A stretch of DNA of 5,958 bases from an uncultured Flavobacteriales bacterium (GTDB lineage: Bacteria; Bacteroidota; Bacteroidia; Flavobacteriales_D; Crocinitomicaceae). Of this stretch, positions 1 to 5,958 are shown one piece after another. The notes under the pieces were generated by a model that saw only the letters and a list, made by a program, of their open reading frames with translations, did no database searches and had not been told where the DNA came from. The DNA lies in assembly GCA_905479845.1 (NCBI GenBank), contig CAJQOB010000082.1:1-5958 (forward strand), in the 5' to 3' direction. A program made the position numbers and the translations under genes. Every line of letters begins with the position of its first letter. Position 1 is the stretch's first letter.

Positions 1-1162
1 GGTCAATCGTTCCATCCGCGCTACCATCCAGATGTGGCGCATCAAACTTTGTGAGTTTCAAATTCCCTGCAAATGGCCCACCCTTCGTATTGAATGAGAC
101 ATTTCGTAAAGCCAAGAATTCCTTTTTCTTACCTCCAACATTGGAATACTCTCCATCTAAATGCAATTTCTGGAGCGACAGTTTAGAAACTGGATCTTTG
201 ATAAATCCGTTGTCAACACCGAACTTACACTGAATCGTTGCAGGGGTTGTGTTGTTGCTTTCCCCGTTCACATTGAGATCAAAGAGTAGGTATCCGGTTC
301 CTTCTAATTTCTTCACTTGAGCTGATTGCTCGACAGAAAAACGTGAAGCAGCATCGGCAATGGCAATGTTCTTTCCTTTTATGTTGAAATCGTAACCGAC
401 GCTATCCACATTTCCGTTGAAATCAAATGGAAGTTCAGAAATATAAATCGTGGAAGGAGGAATTTCAACCGTACTCGAATCACTATTTACATTCACCTGA
501 ATCGACAATCGTGCTGGTTGATTCTTAAGTAAGGTCACTTTTCCACTTCGCGCCTCAATAATGTTCATGTTGGTTGAAGCTGTCGTTGAAAAAACAGACT
601 CACTTAACGCTCCATTCAAGGTCATGTCTTTCAAATGAGTTCGGTACAACTGATCCGTTACTCGATTATCATACGACAAGCGAAAATTCTCAAACTCGAT
701 GATTTCCAGGTTTAAATCGACAGGAGCTTGATCAACAGTATCTTCTTGACTCTTTATGATATCGTAATTCTCCAATCCTTCCTCATTCACCTTCAACTTC
801 AATGTTCCCGGGCTTACTTCGATCGTTTTTACCGTGTAATTCTCTCTCCAAATATCAAAAGGATTGAACTTCAATCGAACTTGTTCACTTGCAAACAGCG
901 TATCACTTTTTGTCGACTCTTCGTACGGATCTTGAATGAAGACATTATTAAAATCGACAGAAAGATTTGGGAAAGTACTCCAGAAGGTAAGATCAACTTG
1001 AGAAACTTGCACCTCTGTATTGAGATACGTGTTCACTTTTCCAATAACGACATCGCAAATTTCATCTTTATACATGTACAAGATGAGCGAAATTAAAAGC
1101 ATCAGACTTAGCAAGGTTCCAAAGAACCATTTACCAAATCGAAGAAGCCTTTTTTTCCACAT
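1..1162 (-). CDS. AsmA-family membrane-anchored protein, 3' end beyond window (partial)
   Basis: The frame stays open without a stop from an ATG at 1162-1160 to the left edge, giving 387 codons. An in-frame stop (TAA at 1174-1172) lies just upstream, so this ATG is the only likely start. The protein opens with a short basic stretch (MWKKRLLRFGK) and one hydrophobic helix at about residues 12-31, an uncleaved N-terminal anchor that would leave the rest in the periplasm. The next part has the AsmA N-terminal pattern: a TFWSTFPNLSVDF segment at about 59-71, a statement of lipid- or ligand-type beta repeats, then a G-LENYDI segment at about 142-148. The remainder is beta-rich, with alternating hydrophobic residues and many N, S and T. 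AsmA-like proteins are long envelope proteins linked to outer-membrane biogenesis and to phospholipid transport between membranes. The family call rests on pattern recognition. The specific role is not known, and the missing C-terminus prevents a finer call. Confidence 0.8.
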   Translation of the reverse strand, partial: MWKKRLLRFGKWFFGTLLSLMLLISLILYMYKDEICDVVIGKVNTYLNTEVQVSQVDLTFWSTFPNLSVDFNNVFIQDPYEESTKSDTLFASEQVRLKFNPFDIWRENYTVKTIEVSPGTLKLKVNEEGLENYDIIKSQEDTVDQAPVDLNLEIIEFENFRLSYDNRVTDQLYRTHLKDMTLNGALSESVFSTTASTNMNIIEARSGKVTLLKNQPARLSIQVNVNSDSSTVEIPPSTIYISELPFDFNGNVDSVGYDFNIKGKNIAIADAASRFSVEQSAQVKKLEGTGYLLFDLNVNGESNNTTPATIQCKFGVDNGFIKDPVSKLSLQKLHLDGEYSNVGGKKKEFLALRNVSFNTKGGPFAGNLKLTKFDAPHLDGSADGTID

Positions 1163-1166
1163 ATCA

Positions 1167-1174
1167 CAAAGTTA
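1167..1174 (-). promoter_or_regulatory. Candidate -7 promoter element for the AsmA-like gene
   Basis: Read on the minus strand the bases are TAACTTTG, an exact match to the Bacteroidota sigma-70-type consensus TAnnTTTG. It ends only four bases before the ATG at 1162. A TTG at 1202-1200 could be the -33 element, but the 25-base spacer is longer than usual. If the element is used, transcription would start at or next to the start codon, giving a nearly leaderless message. The eight-base match could be chance. The placement just upstream of a divergent gene is the main support. Confidence 0.35.
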
Positions 1175-1369
1175 GGACAAGAGTGTAAGCGAAAAGTCTC
1201 AACACTCTTTACTTATTAACGCGTTTCTGTGGGCTTTTGTTACTGTTTTACTGGGTATTCACTGTTAAAATCTGTCAAGAGAATGTTTTTCTTTATCAAC
1301 ATGAATAAAAGAGTTGCCAACAAGCACTGATTCTTTGCTTCTTCGGCATCGCCAAAGTCAGGTTTTTAA

Positions 1370-1377
1370 TATCTTTG
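1370..1377 (+). promoter_or_regulatory. Candidate -7 promoter element for the kinase operon
   Basis: TATCTTTG matches the Bacteroidota -7 consensus TAnnTTTG exactly and ends 21 bases before the ATG at 1399. This would give a short leader of roughly 10-20 bases. No clear TTG or TTTG is visible at the expected -33 distance; the nearest TTTG, at 1334-1337, is too far upstream. The leader is A-rich (TTAAAAAAGA) with no strong Shine-Dalgarno sequence, as is common in this phylum. This is the only good promoter candidate in front of the three-gene operon. Confidence 0.5.
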
Positions 1378-1398
1378 GGGCAATCTTAAAAAAGACAC

Positions 1399-2328
1399 AT
1401 GAGTTTATTAACAGTTGGTTCTGTTGCATTCGACGCAATTGAAACACCATTTGGAAAGACAGACAAAATTATTGGAGGTGCTGGAACGTACATCGCATTG
1501 GCAGCTTCATTCTACAATAAAGATCAAAAAATCGTTGCGGTAGTTGGAGACGACTTCCCACAAGAAATGATCGATCAACTTAGCTCACGCGGAGTTGATA
1601 CTGAAGGTTTGCAAATCAAAGAAGGAGAGAAATCTTTCTTCTGGTCGGGTAAATATCACAACGATATGAACTCACGTGATACGCTAGTAACAGAACTAAA
1701 CGTGTTGGAAAACTTCGATCCAATCATTCCTGAATCATACCAAGGAGTTGATTACTTGATGCTTGGAAACTTGACGCCTCAAGTACAGAAAACGGTAATT
1801 GAGCGTTTGACTGAGCGTCCAAAGTTAATTGCAATGGACACGATGAATTTCTGGATGGACATCGCAATGGATGATTTGAAAGAAACAATCTCAATGATTG
1901 ACATGTTGATCATCAACGATGAAGAAGCACGCCAACTTTCTGGAGAATACTCATTGGTGAAAGCATCAAAAGTGATTCGTGCAATGGGACCAAAATACCT
2001 CATCATCAAAAAAGGTGAGCACGGAGCATTGTTATTCCATGGAGAAAAAGTATTCTTCTCTCCAGCATTGCCGTTGGAAGAAGTATTTGATCCAACAGGA
2101 GCAGGTGACACATTCGCGGGAGGATTTATGGGCTACGTTTCGAGCACTGATGATCACTCATTTGAAAACATGAAACGTGCTATGATTCACGGGTCAGCAC
2201 TAGCATCTTTTTGCGTAGAAAAATTCGGAACACAAAAACTTGAAAACATCACACAGGCAGATTTAGATGCACGCATCGAAGAATTCGTTTCATTGGCGAA
2301 TTTCGAAATCACCCAAGTGATCAGCTAA
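1399..2328 (+). CDS. PfkB/ribokinase-family sugar or nucleoside kinase
   Basis: This encodes a complete 309-residue protein, the usual length for PfkB-family kinases, which transfer the gamma-phosphate of ATP to a hydroxyl of a sugar, sugar phosphate or nucleoside in the cytosol. The N-terminal strand MSLLTVGSVAFD is followed by the family's first glycine signature, IIGGAGTYIALAASF, at about 24-38. The sequence NDEEA at 173-177 and a KKGEHGA strand at 204-210 fit the central and nucleotide-binding regions. The second PfkB signature, DPTGAGDTFAGGF, is intact at 231-243. It supplies the GAGD anion hole, with D237 as the predicted catalytic base, so the enzyme should be active. The substrate cannot be read from sequence: the first signature has GAGTYIA where ribokinase has GKGANQA, so it is not an orthodox ribokinase. 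It is the first gene of the operon, with a DUF349 gene 10 bases downstream. The ATG at 1399 begins exactly at the conserved first beta strand. Confidence 0.93.
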   Translation: MSLLTVGSVAFDAIETPFGKTDKIIGGAGTYIALAASFYNKDQKIVAVVGDDFPQEMIDQLSSRGVDTEGLQIKEGEKSFFWSGKYHNDMNSRDTLVTELNVLENFDPIIPESYQGVDYLMLGNLTPQVQKTVIERLTERPKLIAMDTMNFWMDIAMDDLKETISMIDMLIINDEEARQLSGEYSLVKASKVIRAMGPKYLIIKKGEHGALLFHGEKVFFSPALPLEEVFDPTGAGDTFAGGFMGYVSSTDDHSFENMKRAMIHGSALASFCVEKFGTQKLENITQADLDARIEEFVSLANFEITQVIS

Positions 2329-2338
2329 TTTATTGAAG

Positions 2339-4045
2339 ATGGAGAATATGGATTTCATTGCAAAAATGGAGGAATTGTCAGCACAGGAAGACGTGTTGAC
2401 AGTAAGCAGAGAAGTAAATGAGTTACGCGGTAAATTCGACGACTACGTGTTGGAGGAAGAGCGCAAATTTCAAGTCTCTCAGCTAGAAGCCGAAGAAAGT
2501 GGTGAGGCCATTCCTGAACAAGAAGGAGATTTCGGAAAAGAAGCATTCTACTCAGTTTACGATGCCTACAAGGTTCGTAAGAAAGAAGCAATTGATGCGC
2601 GAAATGCAATCGAAACGGAAAACCTCCGTCAGAAAAAAGAACTAATTACGCGTTTGCAAAACGTTGTTACTTCTGAAGAGAATATTGGTGCGGCGTTCGC
2701 TGCATTCAAAAAAATTCAAGAGAAGTGGAACGAAATCGGAGACATTCCGAGAGATAAACGTTCAGATATCCAGAAGGATTACTCGAAATTATTGGAGGAT
2801 TTCTTCTACAATATCAACATTTACAAACAGCTCAAAGATCACGATTTCAAAAGAAATCACCAGAAAAAAGTGGCGATCATTGAGCAACTGAAGAAACTTC
2901 AAAAAGAAGAGTCTGTTAAAGAAGTTGAAACCGGACTTAAGCGCATTCAAAATGAGTGGGATGGAATTGGTCCTGTTCCGAATGAAGAGTGGGAATCGGT
3001 AAAAGAAGCGTACTGGACTGAAGTTCGTTCTTTGTACAACCGAATCAACCGTCACTACGAAGACCGTCGTGAAATTCAACGCGTGAACATGGAACAAAAG
3101 CAAGTACTTATTGCTGAAGTGAAGGTACATGCTCAAGAGTTGGAAACATTGACTGAGCATAAACATTGGGAAGATCGCACAGCGAAAATCTTAGACGTTC
3201 AGAAACGATGGAAAGCTGTTGGCGCTGGACCACGAAAGGAAAACGAACTCATCTGGAAAGAATTCAGAAAAGAGTGTGATGTTTTCTTTGATGCGAAAAA
3301 AGCATTTTACGATGTGTTGAATAGCAACTTTGATGCTGTGGCTGATAAGAAACAGGCATTGATTGATCGCGCGAATGCATTGAAAGATTCTACTGATTGG
3401 AAAGAGACGGCTCACAAATTGGTCGGTTTGCAAAAAGAGTGGAAAACACTTGGACATGCAGGTCGAAGAAACGAGCAGAAACTATGGAAGAACTTCCGTA
3501 GTGCGTGTGATGCTTTCTTCAATACTCGTGAAAAACACTTCTCTGCGCAAGATGAAGAATTGGAAGGAAACTTGACATTGAAGAACGCCTTGTTGGAGAA
3601 AATTGCAGCATACGAAGCTGGCGATAACAAGTCGACGACTCTGGCAGATTTGAAACAGTTTTCTGCTGAATTCAACGCGATTGGTAAAGTTCCAATGAAA
3701 GCTAAAGATGCAACATACAAAGCCTTTAAATCGGCAATGGATGATCACTACGGAAAATTGAAAATGGAAGGTGCTGAAAAGGAAAAAATCATGTTTGAAG
3801 CAAAACTTGATACCTTGAAAGCAAGTCCAAATTCATCTCGCCTACTGCGTGATGCAAAAATGGATATCCGCAAAGAAATCGATAAGATTCAAAAGGAAAT
3901 TCACCAACTAGAGAACAACCTAGGTTTCTTCGCAAACAGTAAAGGAGCTGATTCTTTGAAGAAAGAGGTTGAAAAGAAAGTACAACGCGCTCAAGACAAA
4001 ATACTTTCGCTTCGCGCGAAAATGAAGATGATTCCAAATGAATAA
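2339..4045 (+). CDS. DUF349 repeat protein (five repeats), function unknown
   Basis: The encoded protein has 568 residues, is highly charged (rich in K and E), and is predicted to be largely helical and coiled-coil. It has no signal peptide or membrane segment, so it is probably cytosolic. It carries five copies of the DUF349 pattern, in which IQ-x-x-W-x-x-(I/V/L)-G is followed by an aromatic-rich helix of the type W-x-x-F-R-x-x-C-D-x-F-F. The diagnostic aromatic residue falls at W130, W207, W291, W368 and F445, a spacing of 77, 84, 77 and 77 residues. Repeats 3 and 4 are the most canonical; repeat 5 has lost the tryptophan (EFNAIGKVP). The N-terminus (about 1-100) and C-terminus (about 480-568) are additional charged helices. 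DUF349 has no established biochemical function that I know of. An in-frame TTG at 2333 would add two residues, but the ATG at 2339, 10 bases after the kinase stop, is the more likely start; a further ATG lies at 2348. It probably shares the kinase transcript, and its end overlaps the next gene. Confidence 0.9.
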   Translation: MENMDFIAKMEELSAQEDVLTVSREVNELRGKFDDYVLEEERKFQVSQLEAEESGEAIPEQEGDFGKEAFYSVYDAYKVRKKEAIDARNAIETENLRQKKELITRLQNVVTSEENIGAAFAAFKKIQEKWNEIGDIPRDKRSDIQKDYSKLLEDFFYNINIYKQLKDHDFKRNHQKKVAIIEQLKKLQKEESVKEVETGLKRIQNEWDGIGPVPNEEWESVKEAYWTEVRSLYNRINRHYEDRREIQRVNMEQKQVLIAEVKVHAQELETLTEHKHWEDRTAKILDVQKRWKAVGAGPRKENELIWKEFRKECDVFFDAKKAFYDVLNSNFDAVADKKQALIDRANALKDSTDWKETAHKLVGLQKEWKTLGHAGRRNEQKLWKNFRSACDAFFNTREKHFSAQDEELEGNLTLKNALLEKIAAYEAGDNKSTTLADLKQFSAEFNAIGKVPMKAKDATYKAFKSAMDDHYGKLKMEGAEKEKIMFEAKLDTLKASPNSSRLLRDAKMDIRKEIDKIQKEIHQLENNLGFFANSKGADSLKKEVEKKVQRAQDKILSLRAKMKMIPNE

Positions 4046-4703
4046 ATCCATCAATATTCTTCTCGGCATGCTGTTCTTTCCAACAATGGCATTAACGATT
4101 TTCGTAGGATTCGATCTTCCTATTGAAATAATCAAAATGTCGGGGCACAACCTTCCTTACAAAGATTACATCTTTTTGGGGATGGGCATGTTAATCTTGA
4201 TCGTGATCCTTCGCCGTTCTATCCGCCGCTGGATGGGAATGCGGATTGTAAATCAAGTGAAGAAATTCAAATGGAACGCTGAAGTTAGCAAGGAGCGTAA
4301 GTCGCGTGTAAGGGTTTATTTATTGCTCGAAGCATTGGTAATGACTTTCGTAGGAGTTGCACTTTATCAAGTTTGTGAAACAGCCTTGGCTCCTGGGATT
4401 GCCTTCGGAATTGGAGCGCTGGACAGTATCATCTTCGCAATAGCAGGAAGAAACGGTAAATACCGTGTAGGAATCTCCTCAAAGGCTGTAATTGTAGCTG
4501 ACAGAGAAGTAATCTTATTGTACTTTACAGGGCTTCGAAAAATCAGTGCGCATCAGCAAACAACTTATTTCGATTACATCAAAGGGTTGCAATTGTCCTT
4601 CCCAACAGATTGTATTCAAGAAGAAGAACGCGAAGAATTCTTGAAAGTTTTGGAAGAACAGATCGATCCAGATCGTGTGTTCTTTTCGAAGACGATGGGG
4701 TAA
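4038..4703 (+). CDS. Uncharacterised four-helix membrane protein with a cytosolic C-terminal domain
   Basis: I do not recognise this 221-residue protein. Its start overlaps the end of the DUF349 gene by eight bases (ATGAATAA), an arrangement that favours translational coupling. Hydrophobic segments lie at about residues 6-25, 44-59, 93-112 and 116-136, suggesting two helical hairpins. A basic loop between them (RRSIRRWMGMR at 59-69 and KERKSRVR at 85-92) would sit in the cytosol by the positive-inside rule, placing the termini in the cytosol too. After helix 4 a soluble region at about 139-209 shows alternating beta-type segments (YRVGISSKAVIVADREVILL) and then an acidic helix (EEEREEFLKVLEEQI). 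This layout resembles small membrane proteins that end in a PH-like fold, such as the YcxB type, but the likeness is weak and I infer it from pattern only. Operon position suggests a link to the DUF349 protein or the kinase. Confidence 0.8.
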   Translation: MNKSINILLGMLFFPTMALTIFVGFDLPIEIIKMSGHNLPYKDYIFLGMGMLILIVILRRSIRRWMGMRIVNQVKKFKWNAEVSKERKSRVRVYLLLEALVMTFVGVALYQVCETALAPGIAFGIGALDSIIFAIAGRNGKYRVGISSKAVIVADREVILLYFTGLRKISAHQQTTYFDYIKGLQLSFPTDCIQEEEREEFLKVLEEQIDPDRVFFSKTMG

Positions 4704-4716
4704 CCCATTTTCTTTT
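4694..4716 (+). terminator. Candidate intrinsic terminator of the kinase operon
   Basis: ATGGG at 4695-4699 pairs with CCCAT at 4704-4708 around a GTAA loop, a GNRA-type tetraloop. G4694 with T4709 may add a wobble pair. A T-rich run (TTTCTTTT, 4709-4716) follows directly. The loop contains the TAA stop codon (4701-4703) of the membrane-protein gene. The stem is short, so it may be only moderately efficient. On the opposite strand the hairpin is not followed by a T-tract, so it does not obviously serve the convergent gene. Confidence 0.45.
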
Positions 4717-5958
4717 AATGTTTAAACGTCAAGGCTCGAATTGCTTGCTTGAGGTTATTTTGGGCATCCGCTAATTTGAAGATAGGAATGTAGCTTCCAC
4801 CACCCAATTTTGCAGCATCTCGCATTTCCTCTTCGTCTTTATCCTTGTTCTTAATTCCGACGATAGATAAATTGATTCCCTTTCTCTTGTACTTACGCAC
4901 GTATCTTTTGTAATCGTCTGAGCTTCTATTGAAGGCTCCATCTGTAATCACAATTACGTGGTTTACTCCGCCTTCAAGCTTTCTTCTATTCACAAGTTTG
5001 TACCCAGATTTGATTCCAGCTCCACCTGCGGTGAAACCTCCTGGACGCAACTTTCGAACTTCCTCCTTAATTTTTTCCTTCTTATCTCCAGAGGTTGATC
5101 TTAGCAAAACGTTTGTTTTCGAAGAATACGTAACGATTCCAATTTTATCCTGAGGGCGAAGCATATCCGTTAGCTGATACAGCGAATATTTCATCAGTTC
5201 CATTTTATCAGCACTTCTCATTGAGGAAGAAATATCCAATACGAACACGACATTGATTGGTTTAAAATTCGCGTCGGTAAAATCTTCTGGATCCAATTCA
5301 TTGAATTCAGGCGGCGTCTCAACGTTGACAGGTGTATCCTCGGGAGTTGTCAATTCCTCCTCCAAATGTGTTTCCACCTCTTCAGGTTCTTCTATTTCGA
5401 TAATTACTTCTTCCTCTGGAGGGTCCGTTACAGCAATATCCGTTGGGAATGGATCAGGCTCAATAACCGTTTCATCTTTCGTTAATTCAACTACGATGTA
5501 ATTTCGTTTGAAATTGATATATGCCCCTAGTTCTGCAGGATAATATCCTTCATGCGTTGCATAGAAATAACTCAATCCGAGCGCCGCTTCCTTCACGATC
5601 TTTCCCTTTCTATCTGTTTCTTTCATCCAGATTGGCTCACCATTTTGAATCAACGTAACACTTGATTTACCCAAAGGTTCTTTCGATTCTTTGTCAATGG
5701 TTACCACGGTCAAATCAAATCCATTTGGATTACCACCTCCCGGTCGATCTGAAAATGTTGGGCATTGGGTGAGCATGTTCGATCCATCTTGAGGTAATTC
5801 AGAAAGATTCCCAGTTAACTTAACCTTTACTGCCTCTGCTCGATCGCTGGTAAACACTTCAATGTTGTAATTGAACTTTCCTTTTCGGTTTGGCCTAATG
5901 TGAAAGCGGACAATGATGGAACTATCAACATCCATGATTTGCTTCGAAACGATGTATG
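4715..5958 (-). CDS. VWA-domain protein with DUF1573-like and carboxypeptidase-regulatory-like domains, 5' end beyond window (partial)
   Basis: The frame is open from the right edge to the TAA at 4717-4715, giving 413 codons in view. The first ATG (5935-5933) is probably internal: codons before it read YIVSKQI and continue a beta domain (SSIIVRFHIRP, GKFNYNIEVFTSD, VKVKLTGNL) that resembles the end of a DUF1573/Ig-like module. Numbering from that ATG, a carboxypeptidase-regulatory/CNA-B-like domain spans about 73-151 (ETDRKGKI, then THEGYYPAEL). A linker rich in acidic residues, P and T covers about 152-226, with about 27 D or E in 75. A VWA domain fills about 227-400 and ends the protein. 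Its metal-binding MIDAS site is complete: D234, S236 and S238 in DISSS, T302 in FTAGGAGI, and D332 in ITDGAFN. The VWA is of the YfbK type. The extracytoplasmic-type domains suggest export, but any signal peptide lies outside the window. No T9SS C-terminal sorting domain or OmpA domain is present at the visible end. The stop lies 11 bases from the convergent operon. Confidence 0.85.
   Translation of the reverse strand, partial: YIVSKQIMDVDSSIIVRFHIRPNRKGKFNYNIEVFTSDRAEAVKVKLTGNLSELPQDGSNMLTQCPTFSDRPGGGNPNGFDLTVVTIDKESKEPLGKSSVTLIQNGEPIWMKETDRKGKIVKEAALGLSYFYATHEGYYPAELGAYINFKRNYIVVELTKDETVIEPDPFPTDIAVTDPPEEEVIIEIEEPEEVETHLEEELTTPEDTPVNVETPPEFNELDPEDFTDANFKPINVVFVLDISSSMRSADKMELMKYSLYQLTDMLRPQDKIGIVTYSSKTNVLLRSTSGDKKEKIKEEVRKLRPGGFTAGGAGIKSGYKLVNRRKLEGGVNHVIVITDGAFNRSSDDYKRYVRKYKRKGINLSIVGIKNKDKDEEEMRDAAKLGGGSYIPIFKLADAQNNLKQAIRALTFKH

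Larger units (their letters stand above)
1163..1398. other. Divergent intergenic region
   Basis: This 236-base spacer separates the minus-strand AsmA-like gene from the plus-strand kinase operon. It is AT-rich. On each strand it holds one exact match to the Bacteroidota -7 element TAnnTTTG, near its two ends. I see no tRNA, no strong hairpin with a T-tract, no direct repeats and no convincing riboswitch-like fold. The longest small reading frame noticed, 15 codons at 1283-1330, has no supporting features. Confidence 0.7.

Noticed and set aside
728..1096. 122-codon plus-strand reading frame
   Set aside because: It lies antisense to the AsmA-like gene in exact codon register, has no family likeness, and the minus-strand frame has a coherent membrane anchor and AsmA pattern throughout.
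1312..1320. Short inverted repeat GTTG-C-CAAC in the intergenic region as a possible operator
   Set aside because: A four-base arm with a one-base centre is expected by chance and has no second copy near either promoter element.
1283..1330. 15-codon plus-strand mini-frame (MFFFINMNKRVANKH) upstream of the kinase
   Set aside because: There is no ribosome-binding site, no attenuator-like hairpin after it, and it lies upstream of the likely promoter of the operon.
1779..2111. 110-codon minus-strand frame inside the kinase gene, and the similar minus-strand frames at 2355-4150
   Set aside because: All are antisense to strongly supported genes with conserved motifs, and none shows a coherent domain or its own regulatory signals.
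2333..2338. TTG start for the DUF349 protein
   Set aside because: An ATG two codons later has normal spacing from the previous stop, and TTG starts are uncommon; the two extra residues add nothing recognisable.
5253..5501. 82-codon plus-strand frame encoding a serine- and valine-rich protein
   Set aside because: It is the complement of the acidic linker of the VWA protein: GAA and GAG codons read backwards give TTC and CTC, and shifted frames give serine. It is a composition artefact.
5933..5935. ATG taken as the true start of the VWA gene
   Set aside because: The frame stays open upstream to the window edge, and the residues before the ATG fit the same beta domain as those after it.

Overview
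The window looks like chromosomal DNA of a member of the Bacteroidota, probably the Flavobacteriales. Three things point there. The base composition is moderately AT-rich. The only promoter-like signals fit the Bacteroidota -7 consensus TAnnTTTG, and the genes lack strong Shine-Dalgarno sequences. The gene families present (AsmA-like envelope protein, multi-repeat DUF349 protein, a DUF1573-like plus carboxypeptidase-regulatory-like plus VWA protein) are typical of that phylum. I cannot name the species.

Layout: (1) 1-1162, minus strand: the N-terminal 387 codons of a membrane-anchored AsmA-family protein that runs off the left edge. (2) 1163-1398: a 236-base divergent intergenic region with one TAnnTTTG element facing each way. 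(3) 1399-4703, plus strand: a tight three-gene operon of a PfkB/ribokinase-family kinase, a 568-residue protein with five DUF349 repeats, and a four-helix membrane protein with a cytosolic tail. The gaps are 10 bases, then an 8-base overlap. (4) 4694-4716: a small hairpin with a T-rich tail, overlapping the last codons and stop of the operon. (5) 4715-5958, minus strand: a convergent gene for a von Willebrand factor A (VWA) protein whose 5' end lies beyond the right edge. Its first in-window ATG is almost certainly internal.

Working together: the three plus-strand genes are probably co-transcribed from the promoter near 1370. A metabolic kinase, a cytosolic coiled-coil repeat protein of unknown role and an uncharacterised membrane protein form a unit whose function I cannot assign. 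The two minus-strand genes are envelope-related: AsmA-like proteins act at the inner membrane and periplasm, and the VWA protein has extracytoplasmic-type beta domains. Nothing in the sequence ties them to the operon. I saw no mobile element, CRISPR array, tRNA or rRNA. The most interesting parts are the DUF349 operon of unknown function and the domain architecture of the VWA protein.
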